DNA of 39,778 bases from Chloroflexota bacterium (GCA_003142755.1 PLNK01000089.1:242-40019); one strand, 5' to 3'; numbered from the stretch's first letter, positions 16,596 to 24,570 are shown. The notes: generated by a model from the letters alone, not told the origin. Program-made: numbers and translations.

Positions 16596-17798
16596 CTACC
16601 TCGCGCTCGCGGCGGTGCGCGCCCGCCCCACTCCGGCATGCTCCGATGCCCATCGATAGGCATCGGCCCACTCGAAAGCCCGGGCCGCTACCGTGTATTC
16701 GGTCAGGACTCGTTCACGGGCCCGAGCGGTTATCTGCGACCGAAGGTCCCGCGACGTGGCAAATGAGCGCAGGTGACGCTCCCAGTCGGCCCGAGAACGC
16801 GCCACAAGGCCGTCCACCCCATCGCGAACGACGTCGTAGGGACCCGGCCCGTCCAGACCGGAGACGATCGTCGGCGCCCCTGCCAGCGCGTACTCGAGCC
16901 AGTGAAGCTCGCTGCGAGCGCGGTTGTATGGCGTGTCCCGGAGCGGCGCCAGGCCGATGTCGGGCCGGGCGGCGACAAGAGCGGCTGCGAACGCCGGCAG
17001 GCCGCTAACCCAGGGTCGGACTTCATCGACAGCGCCCGCCAGCTGCAACGCGTCGCCGCCCAGCCAGACCCGCCGCAGGGTTGTGATCTCTCGAGCTACG
17101 GCATCTACGGCGGGGCGGGCAACGTCGTAGTCGCGCGACCGGACCGGTACGCCGTGATAGACGACGCGCGGATTGCCGGGCGCGTCGGCCGGGCCGTCGG
17201 GCCGGCCGGCCTCGTACCAGCCCGGATCCAGGGCGTTGCGTATGACCCTGACCGGAGCGCGGGTGTGAGGAGCCAGGCGTTCGGCCAGCACCGGCGTTGT
17301 GGTCGTCACGAGATCCGCCAGACCGAGGATCCGCTCGATCAAATCACGTTCGAGCACGTCTTCGGCCCCGGCTGGCAGGTCGGCGGAGAAGAAGTCGTCG
17401 TCCGTGTCGTAGACGATGGCACGCGTGCCCAGGATGCTCGGCTCCGCTTCGAGCAGCCCGACAAGCGGCCGGATGCCGAAGTAAGGCGCCAGCACGATCG
17501 GGTGTCCCGCGCCGCTGCCATGCGATTTGGCCTCGGCCGTGTCCGGTGTTCGGAACCGGCAGCCCAGGCAGGCGTGCCAGGTCCGATAGTGCCGTCGCAG
17601 GACCACCGCGTCGGACCAGCCGACGACGGCCTCCAGAGCCTCGAAGGGGCTCTCTTCGGTGGCGGGGTCGCCCGGAGTCCAGCTCACCAGCTCGACTGCA
17701 TGTCTGGCCAGCTCGGGAACGAGGGCTTCGAACCGGAGGGCGTCGGATGCGCCGGCGGCGCCCGGACCGATGACCAGGACGCGCAGCGGGTCGGTCAC
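16596..17798 (-). CDS. Glycosyltransferase 3, flagellin-linked, with zinc-finger-like insert
   Basis: A 400-residue GT-B-type glycosyltransferase, related to the two genes upstream. The first Rossmann-like domain starts VTDPLRVLVIGPGAAG; a C-x2-C-x12-H-x5-H cluster sits at C77, C80, H93 and H99; YDTDDD at 130-135; the C-terminal domain has the ELHWLEYALAGAPTI segment, where family enzymes bind the sugar nucleotide, then GPGPYDVVRDGVDGL. The start is GTG 17798, overlapping the previous stop by four bases. Upstream frame extension to 17990 only reads the other gene's antiphase. Beside flagellin, so flagellin glycosylation is the likely role; donor sugar unknown. Confidence 0.75.
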   Translation of the reverse strand: MTDPLRVLVIGPGAAGASDALRFEALVPELARHAVELVSWTPGDPATEESPFEALEAVVGWSDAVVLRRHYRTWHACLGCRFRTPDTAEAKSHGSGAGHPIVLAPYFGIRPLVGLLEAEPSILGTRAIVYDTDDDFFSADLPAGAEDVLERDLIERILGLADLVTTTTPVLAERLAPHTRAPVRVIRNALDPGWYEAGRPDGPADAPGNPRVVYHGVPVRSRDYDVARPAVDAVAREITTLRRVWLGGDALQLAGAVDEVRPWVSGLPAFAAALVAARPDIGLAPLRDTPYNRARSELHWLEYALAGAPTIVSGLDGPGPYDVVRDGVDGLVARSRADWERHLRSFATSRDLRSQITARARERVLTEYTVAARAFEWADAYRWASEHAGVGRARTAASAR

Positions 17799-18055
17799 AG
17801 CGGGACCGTCGCTCTGCTTGCAGGAAGCGCGCCCCGGCCTCCGTGCTCGGCGGCCCAGTGGTATGCGTCGGCCCACTCCTCGGCCCGTTTGTCGGCCTGG
17901 TATTCGGCCAGGACGCGCTCGCGGGCTCTTCCGGCCAGCTCGTGACGCAGGGTCTGCGAGCCCGCCAGCCGGCGGAGCCCGTCGCGCCACTCAGCCTTGT
18001 TGCGGGCCAGGAGCCCGTCCACGCCATCGCGGATGACGTCGTAAGGACCGGGCCC
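17731..18055. repeat. 325-bp direct repeat, copy A
   Basis: By eye this is identical to 19165-19489, offset 1434 bp. It covers the last 261 bp of glycosyltransferase 2 and the first 68 bp of glycosyltransferase 3. The identity stops sharply at both ends (bases 17730 and 18056 differ from their counterparts). Confidence 0.9.
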
Positions 18056-19045
18056 GCTGAAAGCGGTGGCGATGGTTGGGGCGCCGGCCATGGCGTACTC
18101 GAGCCAGTGCAGCTCGCTCTTGGCCCGGTTGAACGGCTCGTCGAGCAGCGGCGCCAGACCGATGTCCGGCCGGACCGACACGAGCGCCCGGGCAAAAGCG
18201 GCCAGCCCGTCGACCCATGGCCGGACCTCGTCCATGCAGCCGACGACCCGAGACTCGTGAGCGGCACCGAGCCAGACGCGCCACAGCCCAGCAACGGCCG
18301 AGGCCACTGCCTCCACCGCCGGCCGAGCCACTTCGTAATCGCGCAGCCGGACCGGCACGCCGTGATAGACGACCCGCGGGTCACCTGGGAGATCGGGCTC
18401 CGGCCCTCCGGCATACCAGGCCGGATCCACGGCATTGCGGACGACGCGGACCTGGCCGCGGGTGTGGGGCCGGAGCCGCTCGGCGAGGACGGCAGTCGCG
18501 GCGGTCACCAAATCGGCGATGGCGAGGATGCTCAGGATCAGGTCGCGTTCCCGCCTTGCGGCAAGACCGAGGCCCGTCCAGTCCGGGTAGTCGAGGATGT
18601 CGTCGTCGGCGTCGTAGACGACCGCCCGTTCCCCCAGCAACTCCGGGTGAGATGCCAGCAGGTCCACGATAGGTCGCAGAAGCATGTCCGGCACGATCGT
18701 ACGGTGGCCGGCCGATCGAACGTGGGCCGCCAGCTCGGGCTCCCGGTCGAAGACCGACTCGCATTCGGTGCAGACCAGGTGCGTGGAGCGCCAGCGGCGG
18801 AAGGTGACGACATCGGCCCAGGCCAGGGCCGTCAGGCCGGAGTCGCGCAGGAAGTCGCCGCTCGGCGGTGCCGTGGTGGCCCCCGTCCGGACCCCGCCGC
18901 CCAGGAGGTCATCCGCGAACGACTGCCACGACCGGACCTCGACGCCCAGCCGGGCCAGCGGCTCGACGAAGCACCCGACGCGCAGGCTGTCGGTGACCCC
19001 GGAATCGAGAGAGCCGTAGACGAGGACGTGCACCGTATCGGTCAT
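17795..19045 (-). CDS. Glycosyltransferase 2, flagellin-linked, with canonical C2H2 finger
   Basis: A 416-residue GT-B-type glycosyltransferase. It starts MTDTVHVLVYGS like glycosyltransferase 1, then diverges. An insert matches the full C2H2 zinc-finger consensus: C92, C95, F99, L105, H108, H114 (C-x2-C-x3-F-x5-L-x2-H-x5-H). Further on: YDADDD, RVVRNAVDPAWY, RPDIGLAPL, ELHWLEYAMAGAPTI. The last 86 residues are identical to those of glycosyltransferase 1. ATG 19045 is chosen because the equivalent start is conserved in the duplicate; the open frame upstream has no such support. Overlaps glycosyltransferase 3 by four bases. Likely transfers a sugar to flagellin or to a growing flagellin glycan. 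Confidence 0.75.
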   Translation of the reverse strand: MTDTVHVLVYGSLDSGVTDSLRVGCFVEPLARLGVEVRSWQSFADDLLGGGVRTGATTAPPSGDFLRDSGLTALAWADVVTFRRWRSTHLVCTECESVFDREPELAAHVRSAGHRTIVPDMLLRPIVDLLASHPELLGERAVVYDADDDILDYPDWTGLGLAARRERDLILSILAIADLVTAATAVLAERLRPHTRGQVRVVRNAVDPAWYAGGPEPDLPGDPRVVYHGVPVRLRDYEVARPAVEAVASAVAGLWRVWLGAAHESRVVGCMDEVRPWVDGLAAFARALVSVRPDIGLAPLLDEPFNRAKSELHWLEYAMAGAPTIATAFSGPGPYDVIRDGVDGLLARNKAEWRDGLRRLAGSQTLRHELAGRARERVLAEYQADKRAEEWADAYHWAAEHGGRGALPASRATVPL

Positions 19046-19164
19046 GACGCACCATGCGACGGACGCGCGGATAGTCGCGTCCTGACGATGGCGATGGTCC
19101 GACACCGAGATGGGCGCGGGAAGTCGCTTTTAGTGGAGTCCGCCCGGGGAGGTGCGATGGTACC
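19021..19164. repeat. Diverged 5' flank repeat, copy A
   Basis: This 144-bp stretch, the glycosyltransferase 2 start and its upstream flank, aligns without gaps to 20458-20601 with 20 mismatches by my count (about 86% identity). It is the other end of the 1.43-kb duplicated unit. Most differences fall in the promoter-like part. Confidence 0.8.
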
Positions 19165-19232
19165 AACCGGAGGGCGTCGGATGCGCCGGCGGCGCCCGGA
19201 CCGATGACCAGGACGCGCAGCGGGTCGGTCAC
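19165..19232 (-). pseudogene. Truncated start of glycosyltransferase 3
   Basis: These 68 bp repeat the GTG start and first 22 codons of glycosyltransferase 3 (VTDPLRVLVIGPG and on to DALR), still overlapping the glycosyltransferase 1 stop by four bases. After that the reading continues into unrelated sequence and has no domain. It is a scar of the tandem duplication, not a working gene, although its GTG could still be translated into a short nonsense peptide. Confidence 0.8.
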
Positions 19233-19489
19233 AGCGGGACCGTCGCTCTGCTTGCAGGAAGCGCGCCCCGGCCTCCGTGCTCGGCGGCCCAGTGGTATGC
19301 GTCGGCCCACTCCTCGGCCCGTTTGTCGGCCTGGTATTCGGCCAGGACGCGCTCGCGGGCTCTTCCGGCCAGCTCGTGACGCAGGGTCTGCGAGCCCGCC
19401 AGCCGGCGGAGCCCGTCGCGCCACTCAGCCTTGTTGCGGGCCAGGAGCCCGTCCACGCCATCGCGGATGACGTCGTAAGGACCGGGCCC
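19165..19489. repeat. 325-bp direct repeat, copy B
   Basis: Second copy of 17731-18055. It contains the 3' end of glycosyltransferase 1 and the truncated start of glycosyltransferase 3. The junction between the two units is at 19164/19165. Confidence 0.9.
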
Positions 19490-20482
19490 CATCGTTCGCG
19501 ACGCGATCGTAGCCGCCCCGGCGAGGGAGTACTCGAGCCAGTGCAGTTCGGAGCGGGCCCGTCCGTAGTCATCGCCGACAACGGGCGCCAAGCCGATGTC
19601 CGGCTTGATGCCGACCAGCGCCCGGGCGAAGGCGGGCACGCCCTCGATATAGGGATGGGCTTCGTCCACGGCGGCCCGGACGTTCGGGTCGTCGGCCGCA
19701 CCCAGCCACACCCGCCGAGCGCCGGGGGTCTTGACGACGACACCGTCGACGGCATCGCGGCAAACACCGTAGTCTCGCAGCCGGGCCGCGGATCCGTAGT
19801 AGACGATGCGGGGCCCGGCGGACGGGCCCGGCGCCACTGCCGGCGCCGCTTCGCCGTACCACGCCGGGTCGACGGCATTGCGCACTACCCGAACCGCGCC
19901 ATTGAATCGACCGGCCATCTTCGCCAGAACCGGCGTCGTGACGGTGACCAGGTCGGCCCGCCGCAGGAGAGCCTCTATGACCGGACGATCGGGCACGAGA
20001 CGGCGGTAGAACGGTAGCCATGGCGCGCCGGACAGCAGGTCGTCGTCCGTCTCGTACATGATCGCCCGGCCGCGCAGGCTCTCCGGATGGTGTTCGAACG
20101 TCGAGATCAGCAGCGGCAGGAGCCGGTCCGGAGTGTTCGGCCTGTGGCCCGTCGTCCGGCCGTGGTTGGCCACGAACTCGGCTGAACCGGTCGTGTCGCA
20201 GTCCTCGCAGCACGGAGCAACTGAGTACCAGCGCCGGAAGAGGATCACGTCCGCCCAGTCGATCGGAGCCCGGTTGATCTGCGCAACGCCGACCCGAATC
20301 GCGTCCTCCAGACGGTCGGCGTACTCGGCGGGAACGTTGATCGTGTAGTCGTTGAACTCCGACCAGGCCTTCATCTCGACGCCGAGACGGGCGAGACGCT
20401 CGGTGTACATGCCAAGCCGATAGAAGTCGCAGACGCCGGCCGAGCTCGAGCCGTAGACGAGAACGTGCACCGTATCGGTCAT
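19229..20482 (-). CDS. Glycosyltransferase 1, flagellin-linked, with zinc-finger-like insert
   Basis: A 417-residue GT-B-type glycosyltransferase, first of three in line toward flagellin. The N-terminal MTDTVHVLVYGSSSAG strand-loop is typical of the first Rossmann domain. The metal-site-like cluster is C92, C95, H107, H113 (C-x2-C-x11-H-x5-H; one residue shorter than its neighbours, with an extra C91). YETDDD follows, then RVVRNAVDPAWY, KPDIGLAPV, ELHWLEYSLAGAATI. The final 86 residues match glycosyltransferase 2 exactly. Probably modifies flagellin; the acceptor and donor are unproven. A weak sigma-28-like site lies about 60 bp upstream. Confidence 0.75.
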   Translation of the reverse strand: MTDTVHVLVYGSSSAGVCDFYRLGMYTERLARLGVEMKAWSEFNDYTINVPAEYADRLEDAIRVGVAQINRAPIDWADVILFRRWYSVAPCCEDCDTTGSAEFVANHGRTTGHRPNTPDRLLPLLISTFEHHPESLRGRAIMYETDDDLLSGAPWLPFYRRLVPDRPVIEALLRRADLVTVTTPVLAKMAGRFNGAVRVVRNAVDPAWYGEAAPAVAPGPSAGPRIVYYGSAARLRDYGVCRDAVDGVVVKTPGARRVWLGAADDPNVRAAVDEAHPYIEGVPAFARALVGIKPDIGLAPVVGDDYGRARSELHWLEYSLAGAATIASRTMGPGPYDVIRDGVDGLLARNKAEWRDGLRRLAGSQTLRHELAGRARERVLAEYQADKRAEEWADAYHWAAEHGGRGALPASRATVPL

Positions 20483-20601
20483 GACGCACCAGGCGACGGA
20501 CGCGCGGATAGCCGAATCCTCACGATGGCGATGGTCCGGCGCGTGGATCGGCGCGGGTAGTCGGCATTGGGGGAGCCCGCCCGGGGAGGTGCGATCGTAC
20601 C
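20458..20601. repeat. Diverged 5' flank repeat, copy B
   Basis: Counterpart of 19021-19164 (about 86% identical by eye, no gaps). It contains the glycosyltransferase 1 start and upstream flank, with a better sigma-28-like -10 (GCCGATCC) than copy A, where the matching bases read GCCCATCT. Confidence 0.8.
20545..20570 (-). promoter_or_regulatory. Weak candidate sigma-28 promoter of glycosyltransferase 1
   Basis: Minus strand: CCAA (20570-20567), 14-base spacer, GCCGATCC (20552-20545). One -35 mismatch and a short spacer, so it is weaker than the other sites. The remaining gap from here to csrA (to 20739) shows no further recognisable feature. Confidence 0.3.
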
Positions 20602-20739
20602 GTCCCCACGTCGGAGGGGATCGCCGGGTTGCCCGATCGAGCGTATCCCGGCTCCAGCGGCAGGCCGGGCGTGAGCCGAACGCGTTCTACGCCGACCCTG
20701 GCCTTTTCCGCGAAATCGTGGCGGCCGACGACCAGGCCC

Positions 20740-21045
20740 TCAGGCGATGCCGGGGTCGTCGTCCTCCGGACCGATGTCGGTGGGTTCGGTGGCGGACCCT
20801 TCGGCCGAGTTGGCCACCGGACGCAGTGCGTGGGGCAGGAGCATGACTCGCAGCTTGGCTCTGGCGTCCGAGGCGTCGCGAAGCTCGCCGGAGACCTGCT
20901 CGACCAGCTCCGAGCGGACCACGGCTACGTGGCTCGGAGCCACGATGCCCAGGACGACGCGGTCGCGCTCGATCCTGACAACGCGCACCTCTACGTTGGG
21001 CCCGATCCGGATCGACTGGCCCGAGCGGCGCGTCAGGACGAGCAT
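20740..21045 (-). CDS. csrA: CsrA translational regulator, long form
   Basis: A 101-residue protein. Residues 1-60 are a standard CsrA (MLVLTRRSGQSIRIG; VVLGIVAP; V-x-R-x-E), an RNA-binding dimer that blocks ribosome sites containing GGA. The tail after about residue 62 (RVMLLPHAL, then an acidic end) exceeds the usual 60-75 residues. Start ATG 21045 overlaps the fliW stop (TGATG) and has GGAGG upstream. In FliW/CsrA systems CsrA represses flagellin translation until FliW, released by flagellin export, captures it. The flagellin leader here has a fitting target. Confidence 0.93.
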   Translation of the reverse strand: MLVLTRRSGQSIRIGPNVEVRVVRIERDRVVLGIVAPSHVAVVRSELVEQVSGELRDASDARAKLRVMLLPHALRPVANSAEGSATEPTDIGPEDDDPGIA

Positions 21046-21425
21046 CAGCCCGCCTCCGAAACCGGAGCCTGGAGCGGAAACTCGGGATCCTCGATAACGA
21101 GCTGCCGAGCGGTCGCCTTCTGCGTGTCGACCACCAGCGGCCCGGCCAGGTTGGCGGTGATCGCCGGCGGCTCGCCGTGGACGGCCAGGATGGCGAGCAC
21201 CCACTCCCCTTCGGCGATCAGACCTCGCTCGCGCAGGCGATCCGTGGTCCCGGGCTTGACGTTGTCGGCCGAGGCGGCGATGAAGCCGATCGTCGGATCG
21301 TCTTCTGAAACCATCTCGTAGAGCGCGGTCTCGGGCACGGCGTTGAGGCGATGGTGGACGAGGGAAGGCAATCCGACGAGACCGTCCGAGAAGACGATCT
21401 TCGCTGCGACATGCTCATGACCCAC
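21045..21425 (-). CDS. fliW: FliW flagellar assembly factor, CsrA antagonist
   Basis: A 126-residue protein of normal FliW length: KIVFSDGLVGLPSL at the N-terminus, EGEWVLAILAVHG in the middle and ITANLAGPLVVDTQKATARQLV near the C-terminus, all typical. FliW binds either flagellin or CsrA and so ties flagellin synthesis to secretion. The start is GTG 21425, preceded by AAGAGGT. It lies between flgL and csrA, with a one-base overlap to csrA. The 63 bp before it hold no promoter I can see; transcription probably comes from flgM or the long operon. Confidence 0.93.
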   Translation of the reverse strand: MGHEHVAAKIVFSDGLVGLPSLVHHRLNAVPETALYEMVSEDDPTIGFIAASADNVKPGTTDRLRERGLIAEGEWVLAILAVHGEPPAITANLAGPLVVDTQKATARQLVIEDPEFPLQAPVSEAG

Positions 21426-21488
21426 GGGCTGGACCTCTTTGTGGACTGGAGGTGAAGGTGGCCTGGTTGCGCCGGCTCCCGGAACGCT

Positions 21489-22367
21489 TCACCGCAGATA
21501 GTCGAGGAGACTCGTTTGCATCACCTTCGCCGTTACGGCCAGTGACGCCTGGTAGGTGGTCTGGCTCTGCGTGAACTCCGTGATGGCCGAGGGCATGTCG
21601 GTGTCCTCGAGCTGGCTCAAGAGAGCCTGGTTGGTGGTGACGAGGTTCTGCTGCGACGTCTTCGCGTCGTCGAGGCGATTGGTTCGGGCGCCCACCGTCG
21701 CCCGGGCCTGCAGCAGAGTCTGAAGGCCGGTCGCGATCTGGGTGATGGTCGTTTGCTGGACCGGCCCGCCGCCGTTGAGATCGGTCTGGAGCTGCGTCAA
21801 AGCGTCGATCGCCGGTTGGAAGACGGCGTCGCCGGTCAGGTTGACCTGCATGGTGCTGCCGGTTCCGATGCGCGCAGTGATGACACCCTGATCGCCCTGG
21901 TAGGCGCCGATCTGGCCCGGCCCGGTGACCTGGAACGGTGCGCGGTCGACGCGAAAGCCGCTGAAGATGTACTCGTCGCCGACCTTGGCACCCGCATCCT
22001 GAGCCAGAGCTTCTGTCAGCTGGGAGACTTCCGCCGCGATCATCTGGCGCTGGCCGGCGTCGAGCGTCCCGTTGCCGCCCTCGATCGCAAGCTCGTTGGC
22101 ACGCTGCAGCAGATCTCCGGCGCTCGCCAGGGCGCCATCCATGGCCGAGACCGTGCTGGATGCGTTGTCGATGTTGCGACCGAACTGGTCCAGCTGAGCC
22201 AGAGTATCGCGCAGCCCGAGCGCGGACCTGACGTCGCCTGGGTTGTCGGAAGGCCGATTCAGCTGCTTGGACGAGCTGACCTTCTCCGTAATCGATTGGA
22301 GAGCGGCCAGATCGTTCGACAGGCTGCTGTTTGCGGTGTTGTAGATCATCGACTCGGTCACGCGCAT
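21489..22367 (-). CDS. flgL: FlgL hook-filament junction protein (HAP3)
   Basis: A 292-residue flagellin-like protein. The N-terminus (MRVTESMIYNTANSSL; KQLNRPSDNPGD) and the C-terminus (TTYQASLAVTAKVMQTSLLDYLR) are classical FlgL. It connects the hook-associated FlgK to the filament. GGAGGG precedes the ATG. It follows flgK by 15 bp in the flgM-flgN-flgK-flgL-fliW-csrA run. Confidence 0.94.
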   Translation of the reverse strand: MRVTESMIYNTANSSLSNDLAALQSITEKVSSSKQLNRPSDNPGDVRSALGLRDTLAQLDQFGRNIDNASSTVSAMDGALASAGDLLQRANELAIEGGNGTLDAGQRQMIAAEVSQLTEALAQDAGAKVGDEYIFSGFRVDRAPFQVTGPGQIGAYQGDQGVITARIGTGSTMQVNLTGDAVFQPAIDALTQLQTDLNGGGPVQQTTITQIATGLQTLLQARATVGARTNRLDDAKTSQQNLVTTNQALLSQLEDTDMPSAITEFTQSQTTYQASLAVTAKVMQTSLLDYLR

Positions 22368-22382
22368 CGGTCAGCCCTCCGC

Positions 22383-24122
22383 TCAGCGGCCTACGAGGCC
22401 GGTATTGTTGATGAGCGTGTTCAGCATCTCGTCCATGGTCGTGATGACCCGGGCGGCGGCCTGATACGCGTGCTGGAAGCGGATCATGTCCGTCGCCTCC
22501 TCATCGAGTGAGACGCCGCTGGCCTGCTGGACTTGATTGGTCAGCTGGTCGACGACGAGCTGCTGGTTCTGGGCCATCTCCTGGGCCTGGCTCGACGCCG
22601 TCCCGACCTTGCCGACGAGCGCGCCGTAGAAGTCGGTGGTCGTTTGCGGCGGCGCGTACAGGGACGCGGCCACTATCGTGTTGTGGCCGGGCGCGGTGAA
22701 GTCCGTCACCATGTCGGCGCCGGCTTTGGCGGCAGCGCCCGTGCTCACGGTCAGCTTGATGCCAAGCTCGTCGAAGTTCAGGACCTGGGTGCCGCCTGCG
22801 GCCATGTCGGCCACGGTGATCGTCTGGTGGCTGCCGTCCGCGCCGGTAAGGGTCAGGCTGTTGCCCGAGCCGCTGAAGCTGTAGGTCTGAGCCACGGCAG
22901 TGTCGGCCGCGATCGTCATCAACCGCGCCGTCGTGTTCGTGGTCAGGTCCATCCCACCTACCAGATCCGTACCGGCGACTCCGGCCGAATAGCTCCGGGC
23001 GTTGCCCAGATCGGCTATGAGACCAGCCACCGAGTTGTCGCCGGGAGCGTTCGGCGAAGCCGAGGCGGCCACCAACCGAGGGTCTGCCGCCACGGCCTGA
23101 TTGACCGCCAACGTTCCGGCCACGTTGCCTGGGTCGTAGGTGAAGAACGCCTGGCCGGCATTCCCGCTGGCATCGACGCCACGCTCGTGGAGCGCGTTGG
23201 TTGAGTCGGCGATGCCTTGCGCCAGCGAATCGAGCTGCGATCGATAGTTCGCCAGGTCGACGTCTCGAACGGCCAATAGCGATTTCATCTGACCGGACGG
23301 CATGGCCACGGCGCTGCCGTCAGCCCAGGTCGGCGTGACGTGGCCGGACGCGTCCGTATGGGCGACGAGCTGGCGGGCGGTTATGTTGGAGACCAGATCG
23401 GTGCCCCCGACGAGGACTTGAATCGTTCCATCCGGCTGGGTCTGTACGGTGGCCGGGACGATGGCGTTCAACTGCTCGAGCAGCTGTTCGCGCTGATCCA
23501 ACAGGTCGTTTGGGTGGTCGCCGGTAACCGAGACACCCTGGATCTGCCCGTTGAGATCGGCGATCTGCTTGGCCAGGCTGTTGATCGTGGTGATCTGCTG
23601 GCCAACCTGGCTGTCGATGCCGGTGGCGACCATGTCGAGCTGAGTGGAGTCGCCGTTCAACTGCATGGCCAGAGACGAAGCCTGCGCGGTCAGCGCGGTC
23701 CGGGCGGCCATCGAGGTTGGGTCGGAGGCGACATCCTGCCACGCGCTCCAGTACTTGCTGATGGTGTTGCCCAGGCCAGAGTCGGACGGCTCCGGGAAGA
23801 TGGCCTCGACCTTGGCCAGCTCCTGCTGGCGGGTGTCCCACTCGCCTTTGAGCGAGCCCTGGGCCTGGACCTGCAGGTCGAGGAAGCTGTCCCGGACGCG
23901 GGTGATCGAAGCGACCGTTACGCCGGTGCCGATCTGCCCCACCAGGCCCGTGCGGGTGAACGACGGATACGTGTACGGCGCCGATTCCACCAGATTCACG
24001 CTCTGGCGGGAATAGCCTGGGGTGCTGGCGTTGGCGACGTTATGGGCCGCCGTATCGAGCTGCTGCTGGGCGGCGCGCAGAGCCGAGACTCCAATGTCGA
24101 GCCCGAAGAAGGGGGAGCCCAT
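22383..24122 (-). CDS. flgK: FlgK hook-filament junction protein (HAP1)
   Basis: A 579-residue FlgK of normal length. It opens with GLDIGVSALRAAQQQLDTAA, then HNVANASTPGYSRQSV, the rod-hook family motif, and ends with the helix around FQHAYQAAARVITTMDEML that is shared with FlgE and other axial proteins. It forms the first junction zone above the hook. Its ATG lies one base from the stop of the FlgN-like gene, its likely export chaperone. Confidence 0.95.
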   Translation of the reverse strand: MGSPFFGLDIGVSALRAAQQQLDTAAHNVANASTPGYSRQSVNLVESAPYTYPSFTRTGLVGQIGTGVTVASITRVRDSFLDLQVQAQGSLKGEWDTRQQELAKVEAIFPEPSDSGLGNTISKYWSAWQDVASDPTSMAARTALTAQASSLAMQLNGDSTQLDMVATGIDSQVGQQITTINSLAKQIADLNGQIQGVSVTGDHPNDLLDQREQLLEQLNAIVPATVQTQPDGTIQVLVGGTDLVSNITARQLVAHTDASGHVTPTWADGSAVAMPSGQMKSLLAVRDVDLANYRSQLDSLAQGIADSTNALHERGVDASGNAGQAFFTYDPGNVAGTLAVNQAVAADPRLVAASASPNAPGDNSVAGLIADLGNARSYSAGVAGTDLVGGMDLTTNTTARLMTIAADTAVAQTYSFSGSGNSLTLTGADGSHQTITVADMAAGGTQVLNFDELGIKLTVSTGAAAKAGADMVTDFTAPGHNTIVAASLYAPPQTTTDFYGALVGKVGTASSQAQEMAQNQQLVVDQLTNQVQQASGVSLDEEATDMIRFQHAYQAAARVITTMDEMLNTLINNTGLVGR

Positions 24123-24123
24123 C

Positions 24124-24570
24124 CTAGGCTTCCCGATCCACGTAGGTTGGACCCGGGTTGGCCGAGTAGCCGCCGACGGTGCCGTCGGCGCCCACCTTGC
24201 CCAGGCCCAGCAGCAAGCGCATCAGGGCCGCATCCACGGCCCAGGCCTGCTCGATCAGGTATGCGTTCCGCCGCGCGCCCGCGGCAAGACGCTCGCACAG
24301 GTCCGTGACGCCGACCCTGCCGAGCATCGCCCGATCCTCCTCCGTAAGGGCGGCAGCGAGGCGGCCCACTTCGTCGACCAGGCTCTCGGCCTGCTCGTTG
24401 CAGTGGGTGAGAGCGATGCGGTCGTGGCGTGTGACGGCCTCGGCAACTCCGTCCGAGGCGGCGACAAGTCGGCCGAGGGCAGTCGTCAGTGTTGACAGCT
24501 CGGGCGAGCCGAAGCTGGCGCGGTAGCTGGCCGCGTGGCCGGCGAACTCACGATCGCCCGGCGCAAACAT
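24124..24570 (-). CDS. flgN: FlgN-type export chaperone
   Basis: A 148-residue protein that appears largely helical. Its place directly before flgK and after flgM, its size, and the long amphipathic helices (residues about 25-110; LVDEVGRLAAAL; ARRNAYLIEQAW) match FlgN, the chaperone of FlgK and FlgL. The ...RNAYLIEQA... segment is the best family-like part. The ATG follows the flgM stop directly. Confidence rests about equally on context and on sequence. Confidence 0.8.
   Translation of the reverse strand: MFAPGDREFAGHAASYRASFGSPELSTLTTALGRLVAASDGVAEAVTRHDRIALTHCNEQAESLVDEVGRLAAALTEEDRAMLGRVGVTDLCERLAAGARRNAYLIEQAWAVDAALMRLLLGLGKVGADGTVGGYSANPGPTYVDREA

Noticed and set aside
17843-19207. 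A 454-codon open frame on the plus strand opposite the glycosyltransferases
   Set aside because: It is antisense to a gene with clear domains, is His/Asp/Gly-rich as expected for the complement of GC-rich coding DNA, and has no recognisable domain. The high GC content makes such shadow frames common throughout this window.
18909-19424. A 171-codon minus-strand frame containing the N-terminus of glycosyltransferase 3
   Set aside because: Only the 22 codons from 19232 to 19165 derive from a real gene; the rest is antiphase reading of glycosyltransferase 1 and intergenic DNA. Listed as a pseudogene scar instead.
20683-20752. A protein-like stretch on the plus strand (EPNAFYADPGLFREIVAADD) between glycosyltransferase 1 and csrA
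   Set aside because: It reads plausibly but is short, has no domain continuing on either side and overlaps the end of csrA in antisense. Probably chance or an old remnant; not enough to call.
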